This document shows, in pieces, positions 10,840 to 22,569 of a DNA stretch of 64,000 nt (position 1 is its first letter; every line of letters starts with the position of its first letter). The translations under genes and the position numbers were made by a program. Under the pieces are notes generated by a model. The model searched no databases, was not told the origin of the DNA, and worked only from the letters and a program-made list of their open reading frames with translations. The stretch is from Anaspis maculata (taxonomy: Eukaryota; Arthropoda; Insecta; Coleoptera; Scraptiidae): the NCBI GenBank assembly GCA_949128115.1, contig OX421967.1, positions 22,708,635 to 22,772,634 on the forward strand, read 5' to 3'.

Positions 10840-11765
10840 AGGACATCGGTCAAGATCTGGAAGCATGCCATCTGCGCAAAGATTCACTCTGCGTAGTTCA
10901 AGGATGTTTGAGGTTGGCAGAAAGGCTCGTTATCCGAAGAGTTTTCCGCGCCAAAGTATTGCAACAACTGCACAAAGCACAAAGGACATCCAGGCCAGGA
11001 AAGAATGAAATCATTGACAAGAAGTTATGCGTATTTGGCAGGAATCGATAAGGATATCCAGGAATTCACCAGAGATGCAGTAGTTGTGCTTAGGCGGCAA
11101 AAAATCCAAGGAAAACCACGTTAGCACCCTGGCCAACACCAGTAGCACCCTGGCACAGGCCACATTTGGATTTCGCAGGACACATGGACGGCAGCACGTT
11201 CATGATAACTGTCGACGCCTACACAAAATGGCCGGAGATCCATCACATGTCTTCAACCACAGCAGAACAGACCGTTCGCACCTTGGTGGAAGTATTTACC
11301 TGACTTAGATTCCCTGTAACTATAGAAACGGACAATGGGAATCATGGTGGCAAGTGAAATATTCCAAAAATGTTGCTTGGAAAATGGAATCGGACACATC
11401 CGCACGGCTCCATACTGTCCTCAGTCAAATGGACAAGCAGAGAGGTTTGTCACTGGATGTATCAAGTTTACCCCAACATACTGTCTACCTGTTCTCAGCC
11501 GTATTTCTCCGCCGCACATTCGCAGACAAGCTGCCCTAGTTCGCCAATATAAAGCCGTAATGAATAATTCACAGTTGCCGATACACTAAGATCTGGAAAG
11601 CGCTTCACCAGACAGGCTACTTTACCTTAGACCAGCAGTAAGGATGCGGAAGTAGTATCCGCCGAGAATTACAATGTGGAGATATTCTAGACAAGATCAC
11701 TGACTCTGGAAGTTAGAGTTATTGAAAATGAAAGGCCAAGCACATCTGATCTCTATCAATTATTC
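10840..11765 (+). pseudogene. Ty3/Gypsy integrase remnant
   Basis: Readable pieces in changing frames follow gypsy integrase order. A zinc-binding (H2C2-type) region comes first (about 10910-11090), with LQQLHK and GIDKDIQEFTRDA. The catalytic core follows (about 11160-11450), with HLDFA, FMITVDAYTKWPEI, the IETDNGN motif and APYCPQSNGQAERFV carrying the end of the D-D-E signature. An in-frame stop after the VEVFT stretch and several frameshifts make it non-functional. The 3' part to 11765 is weakly matching. No LTRs could be paired. Confidence 0.8.
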
Positions 11766-13836
11766 AAGCCTCAGAGTTAGAGACCCAGAGTACACTCTTT
11801 CAACATGTGAGAGGATAGTGTTCAGTGCAGTCGGCTTTTTAAAAGCTTCCGCGGTCATTACTGCCGCCAACAGACGCATTGCCGAAAGCTGCTAATAGAT
11901 GGCGCCGTACGGGTGTCTCACTTATGTATGCCATCAAATTTTCATTTTATCTTCCATTTTAAATTTTTTTAATTTTATTGTTTTATACAACGAGTGATTT
12001 TATTCGTTCTTTTTATATACCTACCTACTTATTATCTACCTACACTACAATAATTCGATTTTCTACGTACTACAATTATTATAACATGTTTGCTAAGTAA
12101 AGGTATATCTTCAAATGCCATACGACAAATAAATGCTGCCTCTCCACGTTTTTTGGGCCATCGGCGTTAATAATTCCCAGTATCGAGCCTTCTTCTTCCA
12201 GTATAGCAGTGCCTTCACCTCGTCTCTAAGCATGTGATGCCTTCCAGAGTTAAGCAACAAGCAAAAGGGTATTTGTATTTGGCGTCAGCATACGCCTGAC
12301 CTGTTCTCCGTTTCAGTAAACACCTGCCGCTTTAGTTTACTTCTCGTTTTTATCTTATTCTTGAGCTTTCGACACTGCTTTTGAGTCCTCCTTGTAGCTT
12401 TACAATCAACCACAAGTTCTTCACTGTTTCCATAAACTCCAGCTCGTGAGGATCATCTCTGAGGATCATTCCCGTTGTTTTTATTGAAAGCGGATTCTGG
12501 GAAATCCTGCAGGGTCTAAGCTATGCTTTGTGCAGTGCGTTTAAAAAAGCGACGTGTGATGTATTATGTTCCATCTCGCCCGGTCGTAAACTTCCTTGCG
12601 CATCATTACGCCTCGATTGAGGGTGAGAATTACGGGAGACGACGCCGAAGCGTCGCCCGCCGCCGCCGCCTTCGACGTCGTTTCATTCCAGGCGCACTTT
12701 CAAAAAATATAAAAACCTCATATAAACGTCATCCGACGTTTGATGCGGCCAGGATGGATGGATCCGGAGAAGTAGTAGGGAAGTGCAAAGAGCCGAAATG
12801 AAATTTTCATCATCATCATCACCATCATCATTACATTTTCCGCGAATATCACGGTCATTACTAGGCACCTGCCTGCTCGTCGTCGCGACGCCTTTGCCGC
12901 TAAAAGCACGTATACATACCTATGATGTGAAGGGTATGTGAAATTCTAATCCTCGAACTTGACTGCGTTGCCGCATGGGCTTTAACCGTGGAGGGTTCAA
13001 CTGACACTAACCTCAGTCTCAGAGGGTATCAAAGCCGTATCATCATATAAAGTTTTGTAGGTATTTGTTGTGGGTACTTCCCTTCTAATTAGGATAATTT
13101 TCAAGGTGGGTACATCTATTTTGTGGAATGTACGTGTAACATCTGAGGGCTTTATCTAGGGTTGTCAACAAAACTAACGTAAAACAGAATGAAGTTCCAT
13201 AAATCCACATCCAGTGGATTGTATCTGCCGACCCTAAGTCGAATACTTACACGCCCAGTGAAGCCTAAAGTTATCAATCATGATGAAAAAAAAATGGAAT
13301 TCTATGATGATGATGATGTTGGCAGTTATTGACGTCGAATAGATCTATAAAATTTCAGCTGTCAGTACTCATAGCAACATTGTTTACGGCAAAGCGAACT
13401 TGGTGAAAGTGACATCGCCGGGAAAGATTATTCCACCCGCGGGCGATAGCTGCGCTCCAGCAATTATCCTTGCTCTTGGTGGTATTGATAATGGTGGTAA
13501 TGAAGCATTTCCCGCCTCGGTACGTAATGAATATACTATTTCTCATACTTTGATTTATCATCAACATTCGAACGCATCCTAGGTGTACATCTTGGTTCGG
13601 ATGCTTTAGCACGAGTCGTCACTGCTCATCATGTATGTCGTATAGACGAAAGGGAAAAACTTGATTGGTCTGCTTGAACTCTGAAGGGGTGACAAATTTA
13701 AACCTGTCATACGCCTAAAGCTTTGCTAATAGAGCAATTGCTAACAAAAATGGCTGCTTCAGTTTGTGAAAATAACAAACTCCATCTGTCGCTGCGAAGC
13801 GTGGCATTAGTCAAAGTCACGTCTACGTTCTGAATC
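11766..13836. other. unassigned AT-rich stretch with microsatellites
   Basis: I see no supported gene. It contains TACCTACC-type runs (about 12020), a (CAT)n run at about 12807-12835, a GC-rich CGCCGCCGCC patch near 12640-12680 and a short GAT run near 13300-13318. Short open frames here show no domain. Confidence 0.5.
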
Positions 13837-14650
13837 ATCGGAATGTTGCCAAACTCTGGCAACAGCAGCATATCAGCACAACTACTTGGAACATGCAGAG
13901 TCGATGACGGCGCCCTCGCAGTCACCATAGTTGTCGTGGCTAGCTCGGCACGGCTTGATCGATGCTTGTTTGTCTCAAAACAAATGCCATTAGCGCCAAG
14001 GTGCCGGTCTTGCACGGATCCCTATGGCACACGGCACGCTGGATCGTGTGCCCGACCCTCTTCGTCACCTCTTTCGCTCCCCCTCCCCCCTCAATGCCAC
14101 CGCGGCCGCCTTCAACGCCGCCTGAGAACGGCGAGCTTAATGCCACTAATGAATCACGGCAGCAGCGGAGCCACCAGCAGCGGCACACAGCCGCCTCGGG
14201 TTCTCACTATTATGGGGGCGCGCACGCTGGATGCTTACTTGCTTGCCGGCAGTTGCCGAGAGACAAGTCACGTAAAGTGGATTGCCGTTGAAAGCATATT
14301 TCCGATAATTGCAGAGAATGGGGGGCGCGTCCCGAAATTCCGGCGTCCTCAGCATCTGTGGGATCGGAGGGCGGTGGGGAGGCGAGCGGGGACGCGAATG
14401 GAAAACCATCTCACTCGTGAAATTTGTCCGATAATGACGCGGACATGCCTTTCGTTGTCTTTGGAAATTTGCGAGTCGCGCGTGTTTCGTGACGAAGCAA
14501 GTTATCGAAATTGTCGCTCATTGTCGCTCATGAACTCGATTTTGAATAGTCTCGTCAGCGAAGCCCGTCGCTCGTTGTGCAAGCTCCAAAAACAACTGGG
14601 ATTGGAAAGAAACTTTTACAAGAGAACGCTAACTTACTACAGCTAACTGT
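13837..14650 (+). other. GC-rich block, open for 267 codons, not recognised
   Basis: A plus frame 13843-14646 is open for 267 codons, but its composition is low-complexity and rich in R, S and P. Other frames on both strands are also long, as expected of GC-rich DNA. No domain, signal peptide or splice pattern is visible. CpG richness would fit a host promoter or 5' UTR region; this is inference. Confidence 0.3.
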
Positions 14651-14894
14651 CGTCATACTTAGGCGAGATTTTTCCTCCTGTCAACTGTCCGTTGTTCGGT
14701 AAGGTGGTTCTGGCCTCCGATCACTTGATGGTACGTTCATGAAACTGTTTCTTGACGGGGATCGCAGGGATAAGAATTTTTCACTTTTGATTTAACTGGT
14801 ACTGGTGCAAGAGACAAGACTGTTAAAATTCTTGTAGACTGAACCGTTCTTCACTCATTAGGACAGGAAATGGATCGGATCGTCGGATATTTGG

Positions 14895-15510
14895 ATCATT
14901 ATCGCAGTGTACCAGAGGTTATCCTCTTCAAGAAAGTCAATGGCAGAAATATTCGGCACGGCTCGAGTTGACGCATCATGTACCACGTTGTCCTTTCCCT
15001 TACGGTGCGAAATGGGGCAGTCGAACTGTTGCAATTGGACGCTCCTACGAGCGAAGCAACTGAACGGTCCTGCGAGAAAAGCAGTCAGTTGAGTCCTTCA
15101 AAGAGTTGAGCCATTTGAAGGCAAAGTAATCCGTCACGACAAGGAAGTGAGCTCGCCCCGCGTCAGGTCTCAACTTTTCAATGGCCCGGGCCGCCGCCAA
15201 GCATTCTTCTTCGGTTGCGCTGTAGTTCCGTTCGCATTGGTTCGGCGACCGCATTGGTTCGGCGACCTCAAGATGCACGGGATAAAATGCTCTCCAACGT
15301 TCAAAGCTTGCGCCAGGACTGCTCCTGATCCATAGTCACTGGCATTTGTCTGCAACAGTAATATCGGGACAGGTCATGAAGGGTGATAAGGCGTTGTTTT
15401 AGGTTATGGAAAGCCCAGTCACAGTCCATTCAGTCAAAAGGAGTACCCTTTCCTAAATGTATGGTGAGAGGAGCGACAAGGGTGGAAAAACTAGGGCAAA
15501 TGTAACCCGT
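14895..15510 (-). pseudogene. Ty3/Gypsy RT tail and RNase H remnant
   Basis: On minus, broken frames give the end of RT (about 15500-15370: LVAPLT.., AFHNLKQRL), then RNase H: QTNASDYGSGAVLAQ, NYSATEEECLAAARAIEKLR, VVTDYFAFKWLNSLKD and HRKGKDNVVHDA. Frameshifts separate the blocks. A 16-bp tandem duplication (CATTGGTTCGGCGACC twice, about 15236-15267) interrupts the region. It is clearly non-functional. It is a different segment from the plus-strand remnant at 10.8-11.8 kb. Confidence 0.85.
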
Positions 15511-15529
15511 GCCAGACCCTCGACGCTGT

Positions 15530-16605
15530 TTGCCGCCGTCTGTGAAAACCTGACGTCGGATTCTGACGGAGTATTTTTTTTTTCGCGCACAAACTGCATC
15601 TTGAGTTTGGGGTGAGAATTATCTAGAATTTTTGTTGAATTTGAGGGGGGTTTTCAAAAATTCATAATCCATTCCAATTTTTTCCAGAGAACTGCCGCTT
15701 CAAGTAGTCCATTTCAAACATCTTGTTACGTTTCGGCTTCTTGGGGGGAATTTTCGAGAAATTTGGTGTAAAATGCTGACCGGGGGCTTCGGGGACCTAG
15801 TGTCGTCCGGTGCGGGCCATGCAGCGGCGTTTTTCTTGAAATTGTGCCGAAAAATGTTGAAATTGGAGCACGGCACGGCCAAAGTGACAGGAACGTCAAT
15901 TGATGCTCTGGGTTTTGGAAAACTCAACACCTTGGGGCATTTGAACAGTGTTTTTGGAGAAAATGTACCGTGTCGGCGTGCGAAATTAAATTGTGGTCTC
16001 GAGGAGACTTTTGAGCGTCCACCAGACACCACAAACCCAACATCTCCTTCAAATTCGACGGCATTTCGATTACAAATTCCCAGGCCGGGCCAGACGTTGA
16101 CGGCGTATTTCACAAAAACAGACAAATTGAGGGGGCAAAACACGTCTGAGGGGTACTCACAATTTATTTGCAATTTCCAGCGGCTTCACATTTTGAGAAA
16201 GGGGCCTTTTCGGTCCTCCAGAGCACATTTCATGTCGGTTATAGGGGTTCCTTGTCGCGACTTGTTTTCTACGGAATCCATGATAATTCCATCGGACCTT
16301 CTGGCCAGACTTCCAGAAAGGGTCCGTGTTTTGATGTGCGTCTTTGTTTCGAAGTTTTTCTCGTCAAATTTTCAAAAATTTCACTTCTAACATCGGCAAC
16401 ATTATTGAGCGTCGCAGTTGTGTTGTGCCATTTGCAAATGTCAAAGTAATGTCACAGCACTCCTTTTACGCAATTTTTCGCGGACTCTTTGGGCCATTTT
16501 TCGCGAGTGCTCTTAAATTCGTTGGAATGATGCTAACAGTTATGGATTATGGACGTTTTTGCGAGTAAATGTAATGACGAAAGCGGAAATCGTTACATGA
16601 CATTT
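15530..16605 (+). repeat. family K repeat, copy 1
   Basis: It matches 40370-41520 in inverted orientation over about 1.1 kb at roughly 80% by eye. Shared blocks include GTGAAAACC(T/A)GACGTCGGATT, GGCCCGCACCGGACGACACT and TTCAAATGCCCC(A/G)AGGTGTTG, and the tail near AATGACGAA(A/T)GCGGAAATCG. Both copies stay open for 100-200 codons on both strands, but no known domain is visible. Confidence 0.75.
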
Positions 16606-16879
16606 TTCAATCATCATTACCACAAAATCCGATTGGTCTTTTGAACCAATGCCAACTTGAAATAGACAGTCTAAATGCATCTGTCAAATTTCGATTTTTG
16701 ACGTTTCGAGAGGCCGCCATATTGAACTCTTGCATTTTTCAACCTATCCGATTGGGATCTAGAACCTATACCCACTTAGGGTGGACAACCGAGATGCATC
16801 TGTCAAATGTGATATTTTGTGACTTCTCTCAATATCTCCATGTACAAAGCCATGTAATTCCAATAGACTACTAAATTTT

Positions 16880-17600
16880 GAATCATACCATCCATTCCAT
16901 ATGAAAGTTGCCATTATTGAAGGTCTTACTAGTAAAATGTTGAAGTTGAGTGACAACATCTTTCGTTTTGAAAATTTCAAAAAACTAAGAAGAATTTTAA
17001 ACGAGAATAATTATCCTAATACCTTTATTAATCAAATTTTCAACCGGACTGAACAAAAGTTCACAGCACAACAACACCCTAAACAACAAAAAACCATATC
17101 ATATCTAAAATTTCCATACATTAAAACATTTCATTCAACATCAACAAAATTTTCAAAGAGTACAATTTCCAACTGGCATATTACAATGTAAGGTCCATTA
17201 ATATTATCTACAGCAGATTGAAAAGCAGAGTACCTGAAACCAGTCAATCATGTGTGATTTAAAAGATACCATGTAAAGATTGTAATTCTTGTTATATTGG
17301 CCAAACTAAACAATATTTAAAAAATCGAATTCGACAACACTGTTACGATTGTAATGGTAAGAACTCTGACAAGATTGAGAAAACTGCTCTTGCAGATCAT
17401 CATTTCATTGATAATCACACCTTCAATTTTGACGACACCATCATTTTAGATAAAGAGATCAATGGGAAAAGACGAAATTTAAGTGTAATGATTTTTATTA
17501 ACATTTACAATCCGGTCAACAAACGTTCAGACACCGAGGGACTTAGCAAAATTTACAGTTTCATCCTTGACAAATTCAAAAATCAAAGACCATAAACAAC
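16880..17600 (+). pseudogene. Penelope-like element, C-terminal GIY-YIG endonuclease remnant
   Basis: After an open stretch (16901-17191, with PYIKTFHS and FSKSTISNW), a frameshift leads into VRSINIIYSRLKSRVPET, then CVI-stop-KIPCKDCNSCYIGQT, NRIRQHCYDCN, TALADHHFIDNHTFNFD and NKRSDTEGLSKIYS. This order, with the YIG block and cysteines, is that of the Penelope GIY-YIG domain. The first tyrosine of the GIY half is replaced by a stop codon (TAA at about 17260). It is therefore dead, with at least one frameshift and one nonsense change. Confidence 0.85.
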
Positions 17601-17927
17601 AATCAAAAAACATGCTAATCAAAACAATTTGTCAAAAAACCTTATACATGTCTACACGAGAAATTTCACAAGCTCATTTTATTATTATATACATTTTTTA
17701 GATGGTAAGCTCCACACTTTTATGTGTAATTGATACTTAGATTTACATTGTTTTTATAGCCTTGAAAAAGTCTGAATTATAAAGACGAATCGTCGGCATT
17801 TTAAAAAAATAGTTTCTTCTGAACGAAGTCCAAAAAACCCAAGGAAACAACCACCTTCAACTATTAAATTATAAAATGAAAGGGAATGAAATATTTTGAG
17901 AATAAATTAGCATTACGGACGAGAGCG

Positions 17928-18082
17928 GTGGTAGCCGAGTGGTACAGGTAATGGCAAGCCAAACCATTCGCGCTGCCCTGTGTGGGTTCGAATCCTACTT
18001 CATCCATGGATATTTTGTGCTGTCCTCGAGGTTGCATGGTAGAGCAGCTTATAGCTGAATGCCGCCTCGTAAAATAAGACAA

Positions 18083-18113
<31 letters not shown>
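17928..18113 (+). mobile_element. tRNA-derived SINE with (AAAT)n tail
   Basis: The head has a Pol III A box (TGGTAGCCGAGTGG) and a B box (GGGTTCGAATCC) about 50 bp apart. A ~90-bp unrelated body follows and ends in a run of about eight AAAT units (18080-18112). This is the usual SINE plan. Clear target duplications were not found. Confidence 0.8.
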
Positions 18114-20330
18114 TAGGGAAGGAAAGAAATGGGATAAGGAATGCGAAGATATCGATTTTTGCCGGCTGGTATCGGGGTGATACTGCATGCCGGCATCGAT
18201 GTTTGTAGGTCAGGTTTTAGACACTTGAGACGGAGGGTGGGAAATAAGGATCGGTCCGAAAGTAGCAACGGGTTGGAGGATTCGCGTGGTAGCAGTCAAG
18301 AACGGCAGATGTGCGGGAGAAGAAAAACTCGTATTTTTCAAGAAGAATAAATTAAGAAAAAAGCTAAAACACTGTAATTAATTGTAGTGCATTAGTGACG
18401 AGAAAGGAAAACATTCAAGGCAAGTCTGATTTCTATTGTAATCAAATGCTCATTGTTGGATGGGGTTTAAGGTAATTGTTTTATTTATAGAATGATAGTA
18501 GGATTTGTTTTTGATATTTCGAATAGCCATGGGTAGCGTCAACCTGATTCAATGCCTTGAAGTTGCGGTGAGGTTTTAAGTAAATTGTTTTTTATCTACC
18601 TTCAAACCACCAGGAAAATGGTGAAAGCCTCAGTAACCCTTTCGAAGAGATCTCGCTTCCTACAGAGCATAATTTTGTAGACTTTATTAGCTTTAGACAA
18701 GCACTAGCAGTATTTATGCAAATCAAATCTGGGCGAACATCACACGCGTTATTTTCCCCATAGAATAAAATATTTAACCCTTTCGCACGACAAAGAGTCT
18801 ATGGGCATAAGGTTGAGTTTCTCGAAGAGAGAACCCTTTGAGCGGTGCCAAGAAAATTCAGTGTCGTTCCGAAAATACTTCAAGATAGAAAGGAACAGAA
18901 CATCAATTTCGCAGGCTAGTTAATTAGAGGCTCACCGCAAAAATTGTACAACTGATTGCAGATGTGTGTGAAGTTATTCAACCCAGCGTGAAATAAAACT
19001 GCTGGGTGAGGCTGTAAGTTCAAACTACAGCACCAGCCGGATGTGAAAATCCATGGAATGTAAACACTCAATTTCATGTAAATTCTTTGATCGAAAATTA
19101 ATACAATGGCTCTAAATTCGAAATACCAAGACAAAACTCAGTGAACCACAATCTCTCTCTAAATACAATTAAACAATCGAAATTTTTATTCGTATATGGA
19201 AGATGGCCTAGGTAGGAGAAGGGGTAAGAATTTAAATCTCGACGAGGTCTTGAATTACTTGGGCAGGGAATCAAAACTCAGGTGCGTTAGGAAACGGGTT
19301 CAACAATAGTTCTGAAAATTAAGAAGAATGCGAAACTGAATTAAATTGGAAGGGCTGAACTGATTCGTCGTAGGGCTTTCGCACGTAATTAGGGTGTACT
19401 TTCTTTCAGAAACCGAATGTAAACTGAATCAACTAATTCCTAACGCTAGCTGATGTCAGCACGTCTGGAAATCATAAAATGAATAATTAAGATGAATTTA
19501 ATCAAAGTGGCGATGATTAATTAATTTGTAATAAAAGTGAGGTGTGGTTAAATGACTTTGTTTATTTCTCAATATTTATTCAAACCATCCTCTTTCAAAG
19601 AACGTGAGGTTACTTCAGTTAGATTGAGGTATTAGCACGACGTGAAGTTGAGGTAGGTGGAAAATTAATTTAAATGACTTAGGTAAAGGTAATAAAAATC
19701 TACGGCATAACAAAACATGACTTATATAGGGTCACTAGACGTATCACAGCTAGTCAATTAATATAATGTAGGGGAGGGGGTATCTCACAGACTGTCGTGA
19801 AGAGCATGAAATTTGAAAATGCGAGCAATCCAACAAGAAATCGGTTAAAGATAGACGAAAAATTGAAGGAATAGAAGAAAGAATCGTGGAAAAGGAAGGT
19901 GAAGAAATAACCATGATTGTAAAACCCAAACACAAGGAATGTCGGTACTTGATGGTGAAGTACTGACGATGGATGGAGTGGAAGAAAAATCACCTCTGGC
20001 AAGTTTCAGAAGAAAGAAATCAAAAGCGTGGAATTTTTGCAGATATACACTTCACACTACTGGAAGAACGGCGGGGTCAGTCGCTACTTGAAGTCAAACA
20101 ACAACGGTTTTAAGGCAAGTGGTTCTTCTGTTCAAAATAACTATTGTGCTACTGTTCTATTAAAAGTAATCAAAGCAGCCATTCAGAGGTTGCTGCCGAG
20201 TTCCTGGGTTGAACTCCCGAGATCCGAGAACCTGTCGCCCAATCAAATTCAATTAGAGTTTCTCATGGTCCCTCACAGAAACGCAGATTTTCCAATTAGA
20301 TTGAATTAAATGAAACCCTAGCCACTCGTG
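18114..20330. other. unassigned AT-rich stretch
   Basis: No gene is supported. An interrupted hairpin lies at about 18147-18200 (ATCGAT...TGCCGGC / GCCGGCATCGAT). A patchily open stretch (about 19780-20010) reads like diverged coding sequence (IEERIVEKEGEEITMIVK) but has frameshifts and no domain I recognise. Confidence 0.4.
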
Positions 20331-20730
20331 TGTGCGGTTCGCCACTTTTATGCCCCGTGCGATAACGGACCCTCGGCGCGGCGGCGGCGGTTCGGATGAA
20401 CGCGGGGCGGAGGAGGACGTGCGGTGGTGGCGGCGGCAACAATAATTTGAAAAGTTAAATTAATTTGGCTTTTGCATTCATGCACTCGTTTACGGCTTTA
20501 TTCCTGCTGTCGTTGTCGTCGCCATCTCTTTATCTGCAACGCCACCCCCAGGAAATTGTTCATGTTCCAAGGATTATGCCGCGAACGAGCTGGATATACC
20601 GGTCGCAGTCTGCATCGCTTCCCTCCCCCCTCCTTCCCCCCCGCCGTCCTCGCATTGCGCTAAAAATTACCTCCAGACTTTCTTCCCAGAGGACAACGCC
20701 GTCGCGACGCCACTATATGAAGGCACTTGT
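20331..20730. other. GC/CpG-rich low-complexity block
   Basis: CGGCGGCGG runs and C-rich tracts (20370-20440, 20545-20700) contrast with AT-rich flanks. Open frames exist on plus but are low-complexity. A promoter or UTR of a host gene is possible; no exon can be supported. 20731-21183 holds nothing clear beyond GTAGG-type short repeats. Confidence 0.35.
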
Positions 20731-21183
20731 AAAATTCGAAGCGAACAGGTGATGGTAATTTCGTTATCCAATTTTATTGCGCGTGGGCGAATAAAATGCG
20801 AATTTTATGACGTCGCGAAAGCTCCAACAGTAGTCCCATATCGCGTCGATTTTGAAGGCAGGTAGGAGCAGGTAGGTCACGATAAGGTAGGTAGGTATAT
20901 GATGGAGGGATGAAGTTGATTGAGTTCAACAGCTTTTAGTATAATGTATCTAGTTTTCAATTTTTATTTTTCGCTGTCGCCCGTTCAATGACTCTGCTCG
21001 ATGTTTCTTCGTACCATTTCCATGGCCCGCACCACCTCTATAGGCGATTGACCTTATTGGGGGAAATGGCCCATTCGTGTAGGAAGATTTAGGCCCAACT
21101 GCACCGCTCACCCTTAAATCTCTACTTTAGTAAGCTCGGCTCAAGTTACGGTTCACCTAAGGGCCATGAGTTCACTGCACCGA

Positions 21184-22131
21184 TTTAGCTTAGGCAAAAA
21201 AAAAAAGTTGTTTTTTCTCCTTATCGGCTTTTTCTCGCCATATAGACTAAGAGCTAGCAACATTTTATTTACCTCATAAGCAAAATGCGGTTTAACTTCT
21301 GAGGCATGTAGAGATCATGATTGGCTTCCATAAAATATTTGTTTTATGATAAACGCGCCTTGCTTTCTCACAAGGCAAGCAACGAAATGGGCCATTTGAC
21401 AGCAGTATTCAACAGTGGATTTTCTGGAGTTCTTGATCAATATGAATATCAATTTTATCAGGAATGGATAGGTTGAACTATCTCTCAACTAAATTGGATG
21501 AAAGAGAATATAGAAATGCATAAGAAACTACCAAAAACCAGATTTCCAAGCGGTCGAAAGTTAGCACCGGTTTTTCTATTAGGCGTGATTCGAGAACCGG
21601 CCATCAAATGCGATCCAAACAGCTCAGCCTAGCCCACTAGCTTGAACATGCCAGTTGAGAAACTCTGGTTTTTGGAAGTTTCCCATGAATTCCGAGATTC
21701 GGTCCCATTCAATTTAGTTGAAAGATAGTTCAACCTATCCATTCCTGATGAAATTGATATTTATATTGATTAAGAACACCAGAAAAACCGTTCTTGAATA
21801 TTGCTGTCAAATGGCCCATTTCTTTGCTTGCCTTGTGAGAAAGCAAGGCGCGTTTTTCATGAGACAAATATTTTATGGAAACCAATCATGATCTCTATAC
21901 ATGCCTCAGAAGTCAAACCGCATTTTGCTTATGAGGTAAATAAAATGTTGCTAGCTCTTGGTCTAATAGGAGTTTGCCCGTTTTATTATCAGGTTTATAA
22001 ACTCAGAAAAGTGCAAATTTTCGGACAACATAACACCCAGACTTTTCACCGGGAATCGAACCCGGGACTTCCGCGTCGCAGGCAGCCACTCGACCGCCTG
22101 CGCCACGAGGCCGTCTTTAGCTTAGGCAAAA
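21184..22131 (-). mobile_element. tRNA-derived SINE with 16-bp target duplication, split by a palindrome
   Basis: TTTAGCTTAGGCAAAA occurs at 21184-21199 and 22116-22131, the target duplication. Read on minus, the insert starts at once with a tRNA-like head (22115-22045): A box TGGCGCAGGCGG and B box GGGTTCGATTCCC. Its other end (21200 on) is a T run on the minus strand. About 190 bp belong to the SINE; the rest is the palindrome at 21243-21965. Confidence 0.8.
21243..21965. mobile_element. palindromic element inserted in the SINE (TSD ATA)
   Basis: It starts TAGACTAAGAGCTAGCAACA and ends with the complement ...TGTTGCTAGCTCTTGGTCTA. It is palindromic to a centre near 21600. ATA flanks it on both sides (21240-21242, 21966-21968). 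It has no coding content. The arms are mutually diverged by roughly 10% by eye, so it is not a fresh hairpin. Confidence 0.8.
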
Positions 22132-22569
22132 CTTAGCTAAGCCATGGTTAAGCTTCAGAAAGTTTCAAATCTTGGGATATTCAATTTTTGGCCATTAAAG
22201 TTGGTTGTTTTAAAATTTCCCTCGTTTGTTTTGTCACACAGATTGGTAACACTGTCAATCACAGAGTGTGGACCGTCAATAGTTTGAGGTTATTGGCATT
22301 TTGCACAGGGAAGTGTAATGGTGAATTCTCAGATCTGCTTGATAGTCCGGGCGCTAAGAGCCAAAATCGGGATGAACCTTGCAAATGGCGATGAAAGCAT
22401 GAAATTCGGTACACGTACTCAGAATGAGCCTGTCTTTCAGATAAGAGGTGGAGCCACGCCGAATTTTCACCGGAAGGGGGCTCGGGGGGCTCCTGAAAGT
22501 TCAAGGTGCTGGGACTCCCACTAAACGGCTTGTGTACATGGCGTATAAGCCGATAGTCTAGTTATTGTT
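22132..22569. other. no recognisable gene
   Basis: Mixed-composition sequence. Short open frames on both strands in 22259-22524 lack any domain. Confidence 0.4.

Noticed and set aside
13843..14646. 267-codon plus-strand frame as a gene
   Set aside because: R/S/P-rich low-complexity product in GC-rich DNA, with long frames on other strands too; no domain or splice structure.
15773..16390. 205-codon plus-strand frame as a host gene
   Set aside because: Lies wholly in repeat family K, whose opposite strand is also open; kept only as a repeat finding.
19755..20010. Possible diverged coding exon (IEERIVEKEGEEITMIVK)
   Set aside because: Interrupted by frameshifts and matched to nothing I recognise.
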